From Clostridiales bacterium (GTDB taxonomy: Bacteria; Bacillota; Clostridia; Oscillospirales; Oscillospiraceae): 64,000 bases of DNA. A program made the translations under genes and the position numbers. Location of the stretch: NCBI GenBank assembly GCA_022787565.1, contig JALFVN010000045.1:1-64000 (forward strand), in the 5' to 3' direction. Below are positions 27,758 to 34,938 of this stretch, one piece after another. A model generated the notes under the pieces. That model was not told where the DNA came from, searched no databases, and was given only the letters and a program-made list of their open reading frames with translations. How positions within the stretch are numbered: position 1 is the stretch's first letter; each line of letters begins with the position of its first letter.

Positions 27758-28572
27758 CCGCTTTTTTCGCCCACGCCGATGCGGGCGTAATAAAAAATGT
27801 ACTGCTGGGCAAGGCCTGCGTATTCGCCCAAGACACTGGGGTCAAAATCCTTGGGGAAGTGCTCTTTCAGCGCCCGTTTGATCCAGACGTCGATGGGGAA
27901 GGCCTCCATGTGATGAAGGCCGAAGAGCACCACACAGTTTGCTACTTTTTCCCCGACACCGTTGATTTTCAGCAGGGCCTTTCTGGCGTCGTCTGCGCTG
28001 GCGGAGATCAGACTCTGAAGCTCGGTGTGCCCGGTGCAGACGGACCGGGCCGCGTCGATAAGATAAGCCCCGCGGTAGCCGCAGCGGAGGCAGGACAGAT
28101 CCTCAGGCAGGAGGAAAGCCAGCTTTTCCGGCCCGGGAAAGCTGTAAAACCGCTGCCCGTCAAAGCGAAGCTCATCACCCAGACTCTCGCACAGCCGCTC
28201 CACAATGCCCTTTATGCGCTTGATGTTGTTGCACTGGGAGATAATGAAGGAACAGAGCGCCTCCCAGGGCTCCTGCCGCAGAATGCGGATGCCCATGCCG
28301 TACTGAACGCAGCGGTCAAGGTATTCTCCGCCGTCAAAACGGCTGATCCGGGCGTAGTCCCGGGAGAGGTCAAAGTAATCCCGCCACAGCTCATCCGGCC
28401 CATCGGAACAGAGAAAAACCTCCCCGCCGTCTGTCCAGACCCGGGCGGGATAGCCCCGGACCACACCGGTATACACGCCTTTTTCATCCGCGTTCCAGCG
28501 AAAGCACTGACCACACTCAAAGGTTTTTACGATATCCAGCTCCTTTGCGGAAGCAAGGCGGATTGTCTGCAA
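27754..28572 (-). CDS. ogg: 8-oxoguanine DNA glycosylase (OGG1 family)
   Basis: A 272-residue base-excision repair glycosylase/lyase. The N-terminal OGG_N domain has FECGQCFRW. The HhH-GPD domain shows [17 protein letters not shown], the helix-hairpin-helix [11 protein letters not shown] with the catalytic Lys, and the catalytic Asp in [11 protein letters not shown]. The start is TTG at 28572, seven bases after GGAGGG; upstream in-frame codons have no such site. Bacterial OGG1-type enzymes of Clostridia remove 8-oxoguanine opposite C. It is divergent from the CoA-transferase gene. Confidence 0.93.
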   Translation of the reverse strand: MQTIRLASAKELDIVKTFECGQCFRWNADEKGVYTGVVRGYPARVWTDGGEVFLCSDGPDELWRDYFDLSRDYARISRFDGGEYLDRCVQYGMGIRILRQEPWEALCSFIISQCNNIKRIKGIVERLCESLGDELRFDGQRFYSFPGPEKLAFLLPEDLSCLRCGYRGAYLIDAARSVCTGHTELQSLISASADDARKALLKINGVGEKVANCVVLFGLHHMEAFPIDVWIKRALKEHFPKDFDPSVLGEYAGLAQQYIFYYARIGVGEKSG

Positions 28573-28641
28573 TTTCTGTCCCTCCTCTCTTTCTGCATTA
28601 TACGACAGAAAGGGGAGTTTTTCAATCGACCGGATCATATA

Positions 28642-28670
28642 TTGCAGCTGACAGGGGGACATGATATAAT
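28642..28670 (+). promoter_or_regulatory. Promoter of the But-like CoA-transferase
   Basis: TTGCAG (28642-28647) and TATAAT (28665-28670) are 17 bases apart, and the ATG is 29 bases downstream. Confidence 0.75.
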
Positions 28671-28698
28671 GACCACACAGAGTAAAGGGGGCGTCATA

Positions 28699-30033
28699 AT
28701 GGACGTTTACGCTGAATACAGAATGAAGCTCCGCACGGCGGATCAGGCGGCAGCGCTGGTGAAAAGCGGGGATTGGGTGGACTATGCCTCCAATATCGGT
28801 TTCCCGGTATCTCTGGATGAGGCACTGGCCCGGCGCAGGGACGAGCTGAAAAACGTGAAGGTCCGGGGCAATCTGCTGCCCGGCCCCATCCAGATCGCCG
28901 AGTGCGACCCGGCGATGGAACACTTTGTATACCAGACCTGGCACTGTTCCGGCTATGAGCGGAAGCTCTGCGACAAAGGGCGGGCTTTTTTCACGCCCAT
29001 GCTCTTTCGCAATCTGGCCTGGTACTATAAAAACTTCCTGACGGTCAATGTGGCTATGGTCTCCGTCTCCCCCATGGACCGGCACGGCTACTTTAATCTG
29101 GGCGGCTCATTGGGTCTGTCCAGAGCCATTATCGACTGTGCGGATATCGTCATTCTGGAGGTGAACGAGGCCATGCCCCGCATCCGGGGCGGCATGGATG
29201 AGGTGGTGCACATCTCCCAGGCGGACTGCGTGGTGGAGGCCGGATACCGGCCCCTGTGGGAGATGCCATCCCCTCCGCCCGGCGAGACGGACAAGCAGAT
29301 CGCCCAGCACATTTTTCCCCACATCCGGGACGGTGCTACCATACAGCTTGGCATCGGCGGCATGCCCAACGCGCTGGGTGAGCTGATCGCCGCCTCCGAT
29401 CTGAAGGATCTGGGGATGCACACGGAGCTTTGCTCCGACGGGTATCTGGCCATGTTCAAGGCCGGGAAGCTGACCAACCGGCGCAAGACCCTGCTCCCCG
29501 GCAAGGGCGTGCTGGGTCTGGCCATCGGGTCAAGAGAGTTTTACGATTGGGTGGACGATAACCCGGGTCTGGCAGGCTATCCTTTGAGCTATGTGAATGA
29601 CCCGGCGGTGATCGCCCTGAACGAGAATATGATCTCCATCAACGGCTGTCTGGGCGCGGACCTATACGGCCAGGTGGGCTCTGAGAGCGCCGGGACCCGT
29701 CAGATCAGCGGCACAGGCGGGCAGCTGGATTTCGTCACCGGGGCAAGCATGGCCAAAGGCGGCAAGTCCTTTCTGTGCATGAGCTCCACTTACCGGGATA
29801 AAGCAGGCACTCTCCATTCCCGCATCCGGCCCAGCCTGGGCGGCGACATTGTCACCACCCCCAGAAGTCAGGCCTATTATCTCGTCACCGAGTACGGCGC
29901 GGTCAATCTGGCGGGGAAAAGCACATGGGAAAGAGCGGAGGCACTGATCTCCATCGCTCACCCGGATTTCCGGGAGGAGCTGATCAAAGCGGCGGAGGAG
30001 CAGCGGATCTGGCTCCCCAGCGAAAAGAGGTAA
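28699..30033 (+). CDS. Butyryl-CoA:acetate CoA-transferase family protein
   Basis: A 444-residue family I CoA-transferase. It matches But proteins of butyrate producers along the whole length: opening [30 protein letters not shown], and the active-site region with the catalytic Glu in GSESAGT followed by SGTGGQLDF. The C-terminus [17 protein letters not shown] is also typical. The enzyme moves CoA from butyryl-CoA to acetate, the last step of butyrate formation; 4-hydroxybutyrate or another acid is an alternative acceptor. AAAGGGGG precedes ATG 28699. A paralogue lies at 39779. The next gene follows after five bases. Confidence 0.9.
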   Translation: MDVYAEYRMKLRTADQAAALVKSGDWVDYASNIGFPVSLDEALARRRDELKNVKVRGNLLPGPIQIAECDPAMEHFVYQTWHCSGYERKLCDKGRAFFTPMLFRNLAWYYKNFLTVNVAMVSVSPMDRHGYFNLGGSLGLSRAIIDCADIVILEVNEAMPRIRGGMDEVVHISQADCVVEAGYRPLWEMPSPPPGETDKQIAQHIFPHIRDGATIQLGIGGMPNALGELIAASDLKDLGMHTELCSDGYLAMFKAGKLTNRRKTLLPGKGVLGLAIGSREFYDWVDDNPGLAGYPLSYVNDPAVIALNENMISINGCLGADLYGQVGSESAGTRQISGTGGQLDFVTGASMAKGGKSFLCMSSTYRDKAGTLHSRIRPSLGGDIVTTPRSQAYYLVTEYGAVNLAGKSTWERAEALISIAHPDFREELIKAAEEQRIWLPSEKR

Positions 30034-30038
30034 AAGCA

Positions 30039-30593
30039 ATGTTTATTGACACAAAGGTATACACCGGCGGCGCAGAAGGCCGGACAGAAAAGGAAATGCG
30101 CAGCTACGCCCTGCTGGACAGTCTGGGGCTGGAATACCGGCGGGTGGACCACGAGCACGCGGACACCATCGAAGCCTGCGAGCAGGTGGAGGGGCTGCTG
30201 GGCTGCAAAATCTGCAAGAATTTATTTCTGACCAACCGGCAGCAGACGGATTTTTATCTGCTGGTCATGCCGGGGGAGAAGCCCTTCAAGACCAAGCTCT
30301 TGTCAAAGCAGATCGGCTCTGCCCGGCTGTCCTTCGCCTCGGCGGAGCATATGGAAAAGTATCTGGACATCACCCCCGGCTCGGTCAGTATCCTGGGGTT
30401 GATGAACGACAAGGGCGGCGCAGTGCGGCTGCTGGTGGACCGGGACTTGCTGAAGGAGGAGTATTTCGGCTGCCACCCCTGCATCAACACCTCCAGTCTG
30501 CGGCTGAAAACGGCGGACGTGCTGGAAAAGCTGCTGCCCGCTATGGGCCACGAGCCCACCTTTGTGGACCTGCCCTGGGTGATCGAGGAATAA
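30039..30593 (+). CDS. YbaK/ProX prolyl-tRNA editing domain protein
   Basis: A 184-residue stand-alone editing domain related to the insertion domain of prolyl-tRNA synthetase (ProX/PrdX). It deacylates mischarged Ala-tRNAPro or similar. Visible features are YRRVDHEHADT at the start, CKICKNLFLTNRQQTDFYLLVMPG with the conserved Lys, the glycine-rich TPGSVSILGLMND, and GCHPCINTSSLRL at the end, all usual for the family. AAGAGG precedes ATG 30039. It is probably cotranscribed with the CoA-transferase. Confidence 0.92.
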   Translation: MFIDTKVYTGGAEGRTEKEMRSYALLDSLGLEYRRVDHEHADTIEACEQVEGLLGCKICKNLFLTNRQQTDFYLLVMPGEKPFKTKLLSKQIGSARLSFASAEHMEKYLDITPGSVSILGLMNDKGGAVRLLVDRDLLKEEYFGCHPCINTSSLRLKTADVLEKLLPAMGHEPTFVDLPWVIEE

Positions 30594-30621
30594 AAAAACT
30601 GCCTCCCCTCTCCCCAAGAAA

Positions 30622-31171
30622 CTGTCATCCTGAGGAGTGAAACGACGAAGGATCCCGTATTCAGAGGAAAAGCCCTTCTGTTTACGGGATCCTTCGCTTC
30701 GCTCAGGATGACAGAGTGTTTTTTGTACTCCCCAAAGCCTCCCTTGTGTAAAGGGAGGTGGCACGGCGAAGCCGTGACAGAGGGATTGTCCTCCCCTGAA
30801 AGGGGAGGTGGCCCGAAGGGCCGGAGGGGTCAACCGCTCTTAAAAACCACCTGTCATCCTGAGGAGTGAAACGACGAAGGATCCCGTGTTCAGAAGAAAA
30901 GCCCTTCTGTTCACGGGATCCTTCGCTTCGCTCAGGATGACAGAGTGTTTTTTGCACTCCCCAAAGCCTCCCTTGTGTAAAGGGAGGTGGCACGGCAAAG
31001 CCGTGAGGTCGGGATTGTCCTCCCCTGAAAGGGGAGGTGCCGCGCAGCGGCGGAGGGGTCAACGAGCCTTAAATATTACCTGTCATCCTGAGGAGTGAAA
31101 TGACGAAGGATCCCGTATTCAGAAGAAAAACCCTTCTGTTTACGGGATCCTTCACTGCGCTCAGAATGACG
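30622..31171. repeat. Alternating palindromic repeat cluster (A-B-A-B-A)
   Basis: The 610 bases between the editing gene and the DUF4375 gene contain no gene. Three type A copies (30622-30714, 30851-30943, 31080-31171) alternate with two type B blocks (30737-30830 and 30966-31060), giving a period of about 229 bases. Each type A copy is a long imperfect hairpin whose arms read CTGTCATCCTGAG and CTCAGGATGACAG. Each type B block has two units, CCTCCCTTGTGTAAAGGGAGG and CCTCCCCTGAAAGGGGAGG, each followed by a smaller hairpin and GGAGGG or GAGGG. Confidence 0.92.
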
Positions 31172-31204
31172 GAGCTTCGCGGGAGTCTATGTTACTTCGG
31201 TTGT

Positions 31205-31726
31205 TTAAAAATCTTTGATGTTGTCCCTGACAAATTTGGTGAGATAATCCTGCAAAGGCGTCATTTTATAGAACGCATCGTCAAATTCATCAAAAGGATA
31301 ACGCTCATATTGAGCATTAAAATCCTCAAATGATTCAATATCAAAGGAAGACAGATCAGTTACGTCGATATGGTATTTCACAATGAAATCATCGTATAAT
31401 TTTTGCTGTTCAAAGGCCCCGATCATGCCCAGGTATTCACTGACCAGAGGCGCGACAGCCCGGCTTGCGTTCACGAAAAACTGGCAAAGCCCGCCATTGT
31501 TTACCTCGACTTCCAAGTAGTTTACTGCATAAAAGATCCGTTGTCTGTCGTTCAGCGCGGCAAGCCCCTCCTGAAGATCATGACAGGCGTCCACCTTGTT
31601 CTCTGTCCGGATGGTGACGGCGTAAAACAGATCTGCGTCGGACAGACTTGACAAGTCAGCGGAGGGCATTTTCAGATACAACGTTTCTTTTTTCTGCAAT
31701 TGTTTCAGAAAATGGTTCAAATTCAT
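31205..31726 (-). CDS. DUF4375 (DMP19-like) protein
   Basis: A 173-residue soluble protein of the DUF4375/DMP19 family, recognised by NGGLCQFFVNAS in the middle and the preceding FYAVNYLEVEV. No enzymatic activity is established; family members occur next to immunity and housekeeping genes alike. It starts 12 bases downstream of the alanine racemase stop and is probably the last gene of the minus-strand operon lipoprotein-alr-DUF4375. Confidence 0.85.
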   Translation of the reverse strand: MNLNHFLKQLQKKETLYLKMPSADLSSLSDADLFYAVTIRTENKVDACHDLQEGLAALNDRQRIFYAVNYLEVEVNNGGLCQFFVNASRAVAPLVSEYLGMIGAFEQQKLYDDFIVKYHIDVTDLSSFDIESFEDFNAQYERYPFDEFDDAFYKMTPLQDYLTKFVRDNIKDF

Positions 31727-31738
31727 GGTTGTATCCTC

Positions 31739-32866
31739 TCATTCATACACTCTGGGCACCCGCTTGGACACGGCGCAGAGCAGCTCGTAAGGGATGGTAT
31801 GGGCCGCGTCGGACAGCTTATAGATGCTGTTCACCGGGCCGAAAAGCTCCACCTCGCTGCCCACGTCCACCTGGGGCAGCTCGGTCAGATCCACCATGCA
31901 CATGTCCATGCAGATGCTGCCCCTCTGGGGGGCAAAGCCGCCCTTGGCGGCAAAGCTGCACTTGTTGGAGATGAGTCTTGGCAGCCCGTCGGCATAGCCC
32001 ACGGCCAGCACGCCCATGCGGGTGCGCCGCTGGGTGGTGAAGCGCCGCCCATAGCTGACGCTGGTGCCCGGCTCGTAAAATTTTATGGTGCTGACGGTGG
32101 TCACCAGACGCATACAGGGGAGAAGTCCCAGCTTGCCCGTGCTGTCCCCATAGCCGTAGAGCAGCAGGCCGGGGCGCACCATGTCCAGCGCCATCTCCGG
32201 GTAGCTGACGGTGGCGCCGCTGTTGGCGCAGTGGCGGATGAGAAATTCCACGCCGCCCCGGCTCTTCACCGCGGCGATCACGTCCATAAACAGCTTGAAC
32301 TGAGCGCGGGTATAGACCTCACTGTCCTCGCCCGGCTCGTCTGACACGGCGAAATGGGTATACACCCCCTCCGGGATCAGCCCCGGCAGGCGGCAGGAGC
32401 GGATCACATTGTCCACGCCCTCCTCAAAATAGCCCCCGGCGCAGAGGAAGCCCAGACGGGACATGCCGGTGTCCAGCTTGATGTGGATCTTCAGCTCCTT
32501 ACCCAGCCTGACCGCTTCCGTCGAGTATTCCAGGGCCTTGGCCAGACAGGTGACGGTCTGGGTGATGTTCTCCTCAATCAGCGTGCCGGTGTACGCATAA
32601 GGCGTGTGGCCCAGAATGAGGATGGGCATGGTGATGCCGCCCCGGCGCAGCTCCAGCGCCTCGTCCAGACAGGAGACGGCCAGATAGTCTGCCCCGGCCT
32701 CCTGTAAAAGCCGGGAGACCGGCAGGGCGCCGTGGCCGTAGGCATCGGCCTTCACCACGCCCAAAAACCGGCAGCCGGCCGGCAGGCTCTTTCTGATGGC
32801 TTCGTAGTTGTGGCGGAGGTTTTCCAGGGAAATCTCCGCCCAGGTTCTCTTTTGCAGGTCGTTCAT
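31739..32866 (-). CDS. alr: Alanine racemase
   Basis: A 375-residue PLP enzyme that converts L- to D-alanine for peptidoglycan stem peptides. The PLP lysine is in VVKADAYGHGA (about residue 39). The second catalytic base, Tyr, is in the YGRRF block, and the C-terminal beta domain has SICMDMCMVDLT. The length is typical. RBS AGGAAGAG is near the start. The upstream lipoprotein gene ends nine bases before the ATG. Confidence 0.97.
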   Translation of the reverse strand: MNDLQKRTWAEISLENLRHNYEAIRKSLPAGCRFLGVVKADAYGHGALPVSRLLQEAGADYLAVSCLDEALELRRGGITMPILILGHTPYAYTGTLIEENITQTVTCLAKALEYSTEAVRLGKELKIHIKLDTGMSRLGFLCAGGYFEEGVDNVIRSCRLPGLIPEGVYTHFAVSDEPGEDSEVYTRAQFKLFMDVIAAVKSRGGVEFLIRHCANSGATVSYPEMALDMVRPGLLLYGYGDSTGKLGLLPCMRLVTTVSTIKFYEPGTSVSYGRRFTTQRRTRMGVLAVGYADGLPRLISNKCSFAAKGGFAPQRGSICMDMCMVDLTELPQVDVGSEVELFGPVNSIYKLSDAAHTIPYELLCAVSKRVPRVYE

Positions 32867-32875
32867 ATCTCTTCC

Positions 32876-33421
32876 TCAGTTCCAGTTGCTTATGGTGCAG
32901 AAGACCCGCACCTGCCCGTCGCTTAACAGCTCGGCCCGCCGGGGGATCATGCTCTCGCTGTCCATCCAGACGTCGGCAGTCAGGGTATCCTCCGCGATCA
33001 GCCGCAGTACGGTACTGTCCCCCTCCATCCAGAAGGAGTCCATGTGCCCTTCCCGCAGGGCTTTTACCAGAGCAGGCAGGGCGGACATGGGCGTCAGCCC
33101 GTAGCGGTCCAGTTCTCCGGTCTCCAGCATCACGCCGCTGTATTCCAGACAGCTGCTGCCATTCTCCAGCCGGGCCCGGATGCCCTTCACCAGCCCGGGG
33201 GACAAAATCTCCACGGTGCAGCCCCGGCTGTCCTCGCTGTATTGCAGGGTGAATTGGCAGCTCTTGTCCTCATACTCGGCCCGGATCTCCGCCGTAAAGC
33301 TGAGATCGGTTCTGGCGTTCAGCCCGTCGGCAAATTTCTGATAGCTTTCCTTTACCTTGTCCCCGCCGCAGCCGGTAAGCAGCAGACAGCAGAGCAGAAG
33401 CAGGGGGCACAGTCGTTTCAT
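32876..33421 (-). CDS. Lipoprotein, LolA-like (181 aa)
   Basis: A 181-residue predicted lipoprotein. The signal peptide MKRLCPLLLLCCLLLTGCGG has a lipobox LTGC. The mature part has alternating strands with GCTVEILSP, EYSGVMLETGEL and DVWMDSESMIPRRAEL, which resemble the LolA/DUF4292-type open beta barrel common in Firmicutes. Function unknown. ATG at 33421 is chosen since GGAGG lies five bases upstream; a longer frame begins without such a site. First gene of the alr operon. Confidence 0.82.
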   Translation of the reverse strand: MKRLCPLLLLCCLLLTGCGGDKVKESYQKFADGLNARTDLSFTAEIRAEYEDKSCQFTLQYSEDSRGCTVEILSPGLVKGIRARLENGSSCLEYSGVMLETGELDRYGLTPMSALPALVKALREGHMDSFWMEGDSTVLRLIAEDTLTADVWMDSESMIPRRAELLSDGQVRVFCTISNWN

Positions 33422-33548
33422 GGCATCCTCCAATGGTTTGATACCCAAGCTTATGCGCCGCCATGAGGGTATTATAATCATCTGAGCGGAATTCGTCAAA
33501 TTTTATTGCGCAGGCGGATGCGGAAAAGACAGGCGGTGGAAAAAAGGC

Positions 33549-33577
33549 TTGATTATTTATAAGGAATGTGATAGATT
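33549..33577 (+). promoter_or_regulatory. Promoter of the pheST T-box leader
   Basis: TTGATT (33549-33554) and TAGATT (33572-33577) with a 17-base spacer lie just upstream of the T-box. Confidence 0.6.
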
Positions 33578-33583
33578 AACTCT

Positions 33584-33810
33584 GTTAATGCTTTGAAGGG
33601 GAAAATAGCGCACCCCAAGGCCGTCAGAGAGCGGAGGTCACCGGCTGAAAGCCACCGCAGGTCCTTGCGCGCTTGGTTCGCCCCGGAGCTCCGGCCAATC
33701 CCCGGCGGGCGGAACCCGTTATCGTTCCCTGAAGTGCGGCAATGCCGAATTTGGGTGGTACCGCGGAAGCTATGCTTTCGTCCCTTTGCGGGACGGAGGC
33801 TTATTTTTTT
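33584..33810 (+). promoter_or_regulatory. T-box riboswitch controlling pheST
   Basis: A tRNA-sensing leader. AGAGAGCGGAGGTC (from about 33627) is the AG-bulge start of stem I. A TTC triplet at 33677-33679 is the likely Phe specifier. The T-box sequence TGGGTGGTACCGCGG is at 33752-33766 and would pair with the free 3' end of uncharged tRNA-Phe. The competing terminator uses CGTCCC...GGGACG (33779-33795) with a T run at 33804-33810. Uncharged tRNA-Phe would stabilise the antiterminator and allow pheS-pheT transcription. Confidence 0.95.
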
Positions 33811-33826
33811 GTTTAGGAGAAGAACC

Positions 33827-34852
33827 ATGAAAGAATTGATGCAGAGCCTGAGAGAGGCCTCCCTCAAGGCCATAACCGAGGCGCAGGATATGGACCTGCT
33901 GGAGACGCTGCGCGTGAAATATCTGGGCAAGAAGGGCGAACTGACCGCCATTCTGCGCCAGATGGGCCAGCTCTCCGCCCAGGAGCGCCCCGCCATGGGC
34001 CAGTTGGCAAACCAGCTGAGAAGCGACATTGAAAACGCCATCGAGGCGCGCAAGACGGAGCTTTCCGCTGCGCTGCTGGAGAAAAAGCTGCGGGACGAGG
34101 CCCTGGACGTGAGCCTGCCCGGCGAGAAGCAGCCCATCGGCCACAAGCACCCCATGTATAACGTGCTGGACCAGATCAAGGACATCTTCATCGGCATGGG
34201 CTTTGAGATCGTGGACGGCCCGGAGGTGGAGCTGGCGGACTACAACTTTACCAAGCTGAACATCGACGAGGGCCACCCCTCCCGTGAGTGGACCGACACC
34301 TTCTATTTCACCGAAGACAGCTCTATCCTTCTGCGCACACAGACTTCGCCCATGCAGATCCATGCCATGGAGACCAGAGAACTGCCCATCCGCATTATCG
34401 CCCCCGGCCGGGTCTACCGCAAGGACGAGGTGGACGCCACCCACTCTCCCATGTTCCACCAGATCGAGGGTATGGTGATCGACAAGGGCGTGACCATGTC
34501 CGACCTGAAGGCCACGCTGAATCTGGTTGTGGAAAAGATCTACGGCAAGGGCACCGTGACCCGCTTCCGTCCCCACCACTTCCCCTTCACCGAGCCCAGC
34601 TGCGAAATGGACATCCAGTGCCACAAGTGCGGCGGCAAGGGCTGCCCCACCTGCAAGGGCGAGGGCTGGATCGAGGTGCTGGGCGCCGGCATGGTGCACC
34701 CCAAGGTGCTTGCCGGCTGCGGCATCGACCCGGACGTATACTCCGGCTGGGCCTTTGGCATGGGCCTGGAGCGGCTCGCCATGGGCGAATACAAGATCAC
34801 CGACCTGCGTCTCATCTTTGAAAACGACGTAAGATTTTTGGAGCAGTTCTAA
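33827..34852 (+). CDS. pheS: Phenylalanyl-tRNA synthetase alpha subunit
   Basis: A 341-residue catalytic subunit of the alpha2-beta2 enzyme that charges tRNA-Phe. The N-terminal coiled coil (about 1-90) is followed by the class II core: motif 1 in GFEIVDGPEVE, motif 2 around RVYRKDEVDATHSPMFHQIEG, and motif 3 in GMGLERLAMGEY. A Cys-rich insertion (QCHKCGGKGCPTCKGEGWIE) is seen in many Clostridia and may bind zinc. ATG at 33827 follows AGGAGA. The gene is downstream of the T-box and 86 bases upstream of pheT. Confidence 0.98.
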   Translation: MKELMQSLREASLKAITEAQDMDLLETLRVKYLGKKGELTAILRQMGQLSAQERPAMGQLANQLRSDIENAIEARKTELSAALLEKKLRDEALDVSLPGEKQPIGHKHPMYNVLDQIKDIFIGMGFEIVDGPEVELADYNFTKLNIDEGHPSREWTDTFYFTEDSSILLRTQTSPMQIHAMETRELPIRIIAPGRVYRKDEVDATHSPMFHQIEGMVIDKGVTMSDLKATLNLVVEKIYGKGTVTRFRPHHFPFTEPSCEMDIQCHKCGGKGCPTCKGEGWIEVLGAGMVHPKVLAGCGIDPDVYSGWAFGMGLERLAMGEYKITDLRLIFENDVRFLEQF

Positions 34853-34938
34853 CAGCCCGGCGCAGCCTTGTAGGGGACGGCCTCCCGGACGTCCCGTGCC
34901 GGATATTGCTTTCAGAGTATAATAGGAGAATTGAAGAT

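Noticed and set aside
27751-28698. N-terminal extension of the But-like CoA-transferase
   Set aside because: It is antisense to the glycosylase gene, and a promoter plus ribosome binding site mark the start at 28699.
30303-31062. Two short frames on the minus strand in the A-B repeats
   Set aside because: They consist of translated repeats with recurring peptides and have no start signals.
33593-33826. N-terminal extension of PheS
   Set aside because: It would translate the T-box leader and terminator; the ribosome binding site and family length support the start at 33827.
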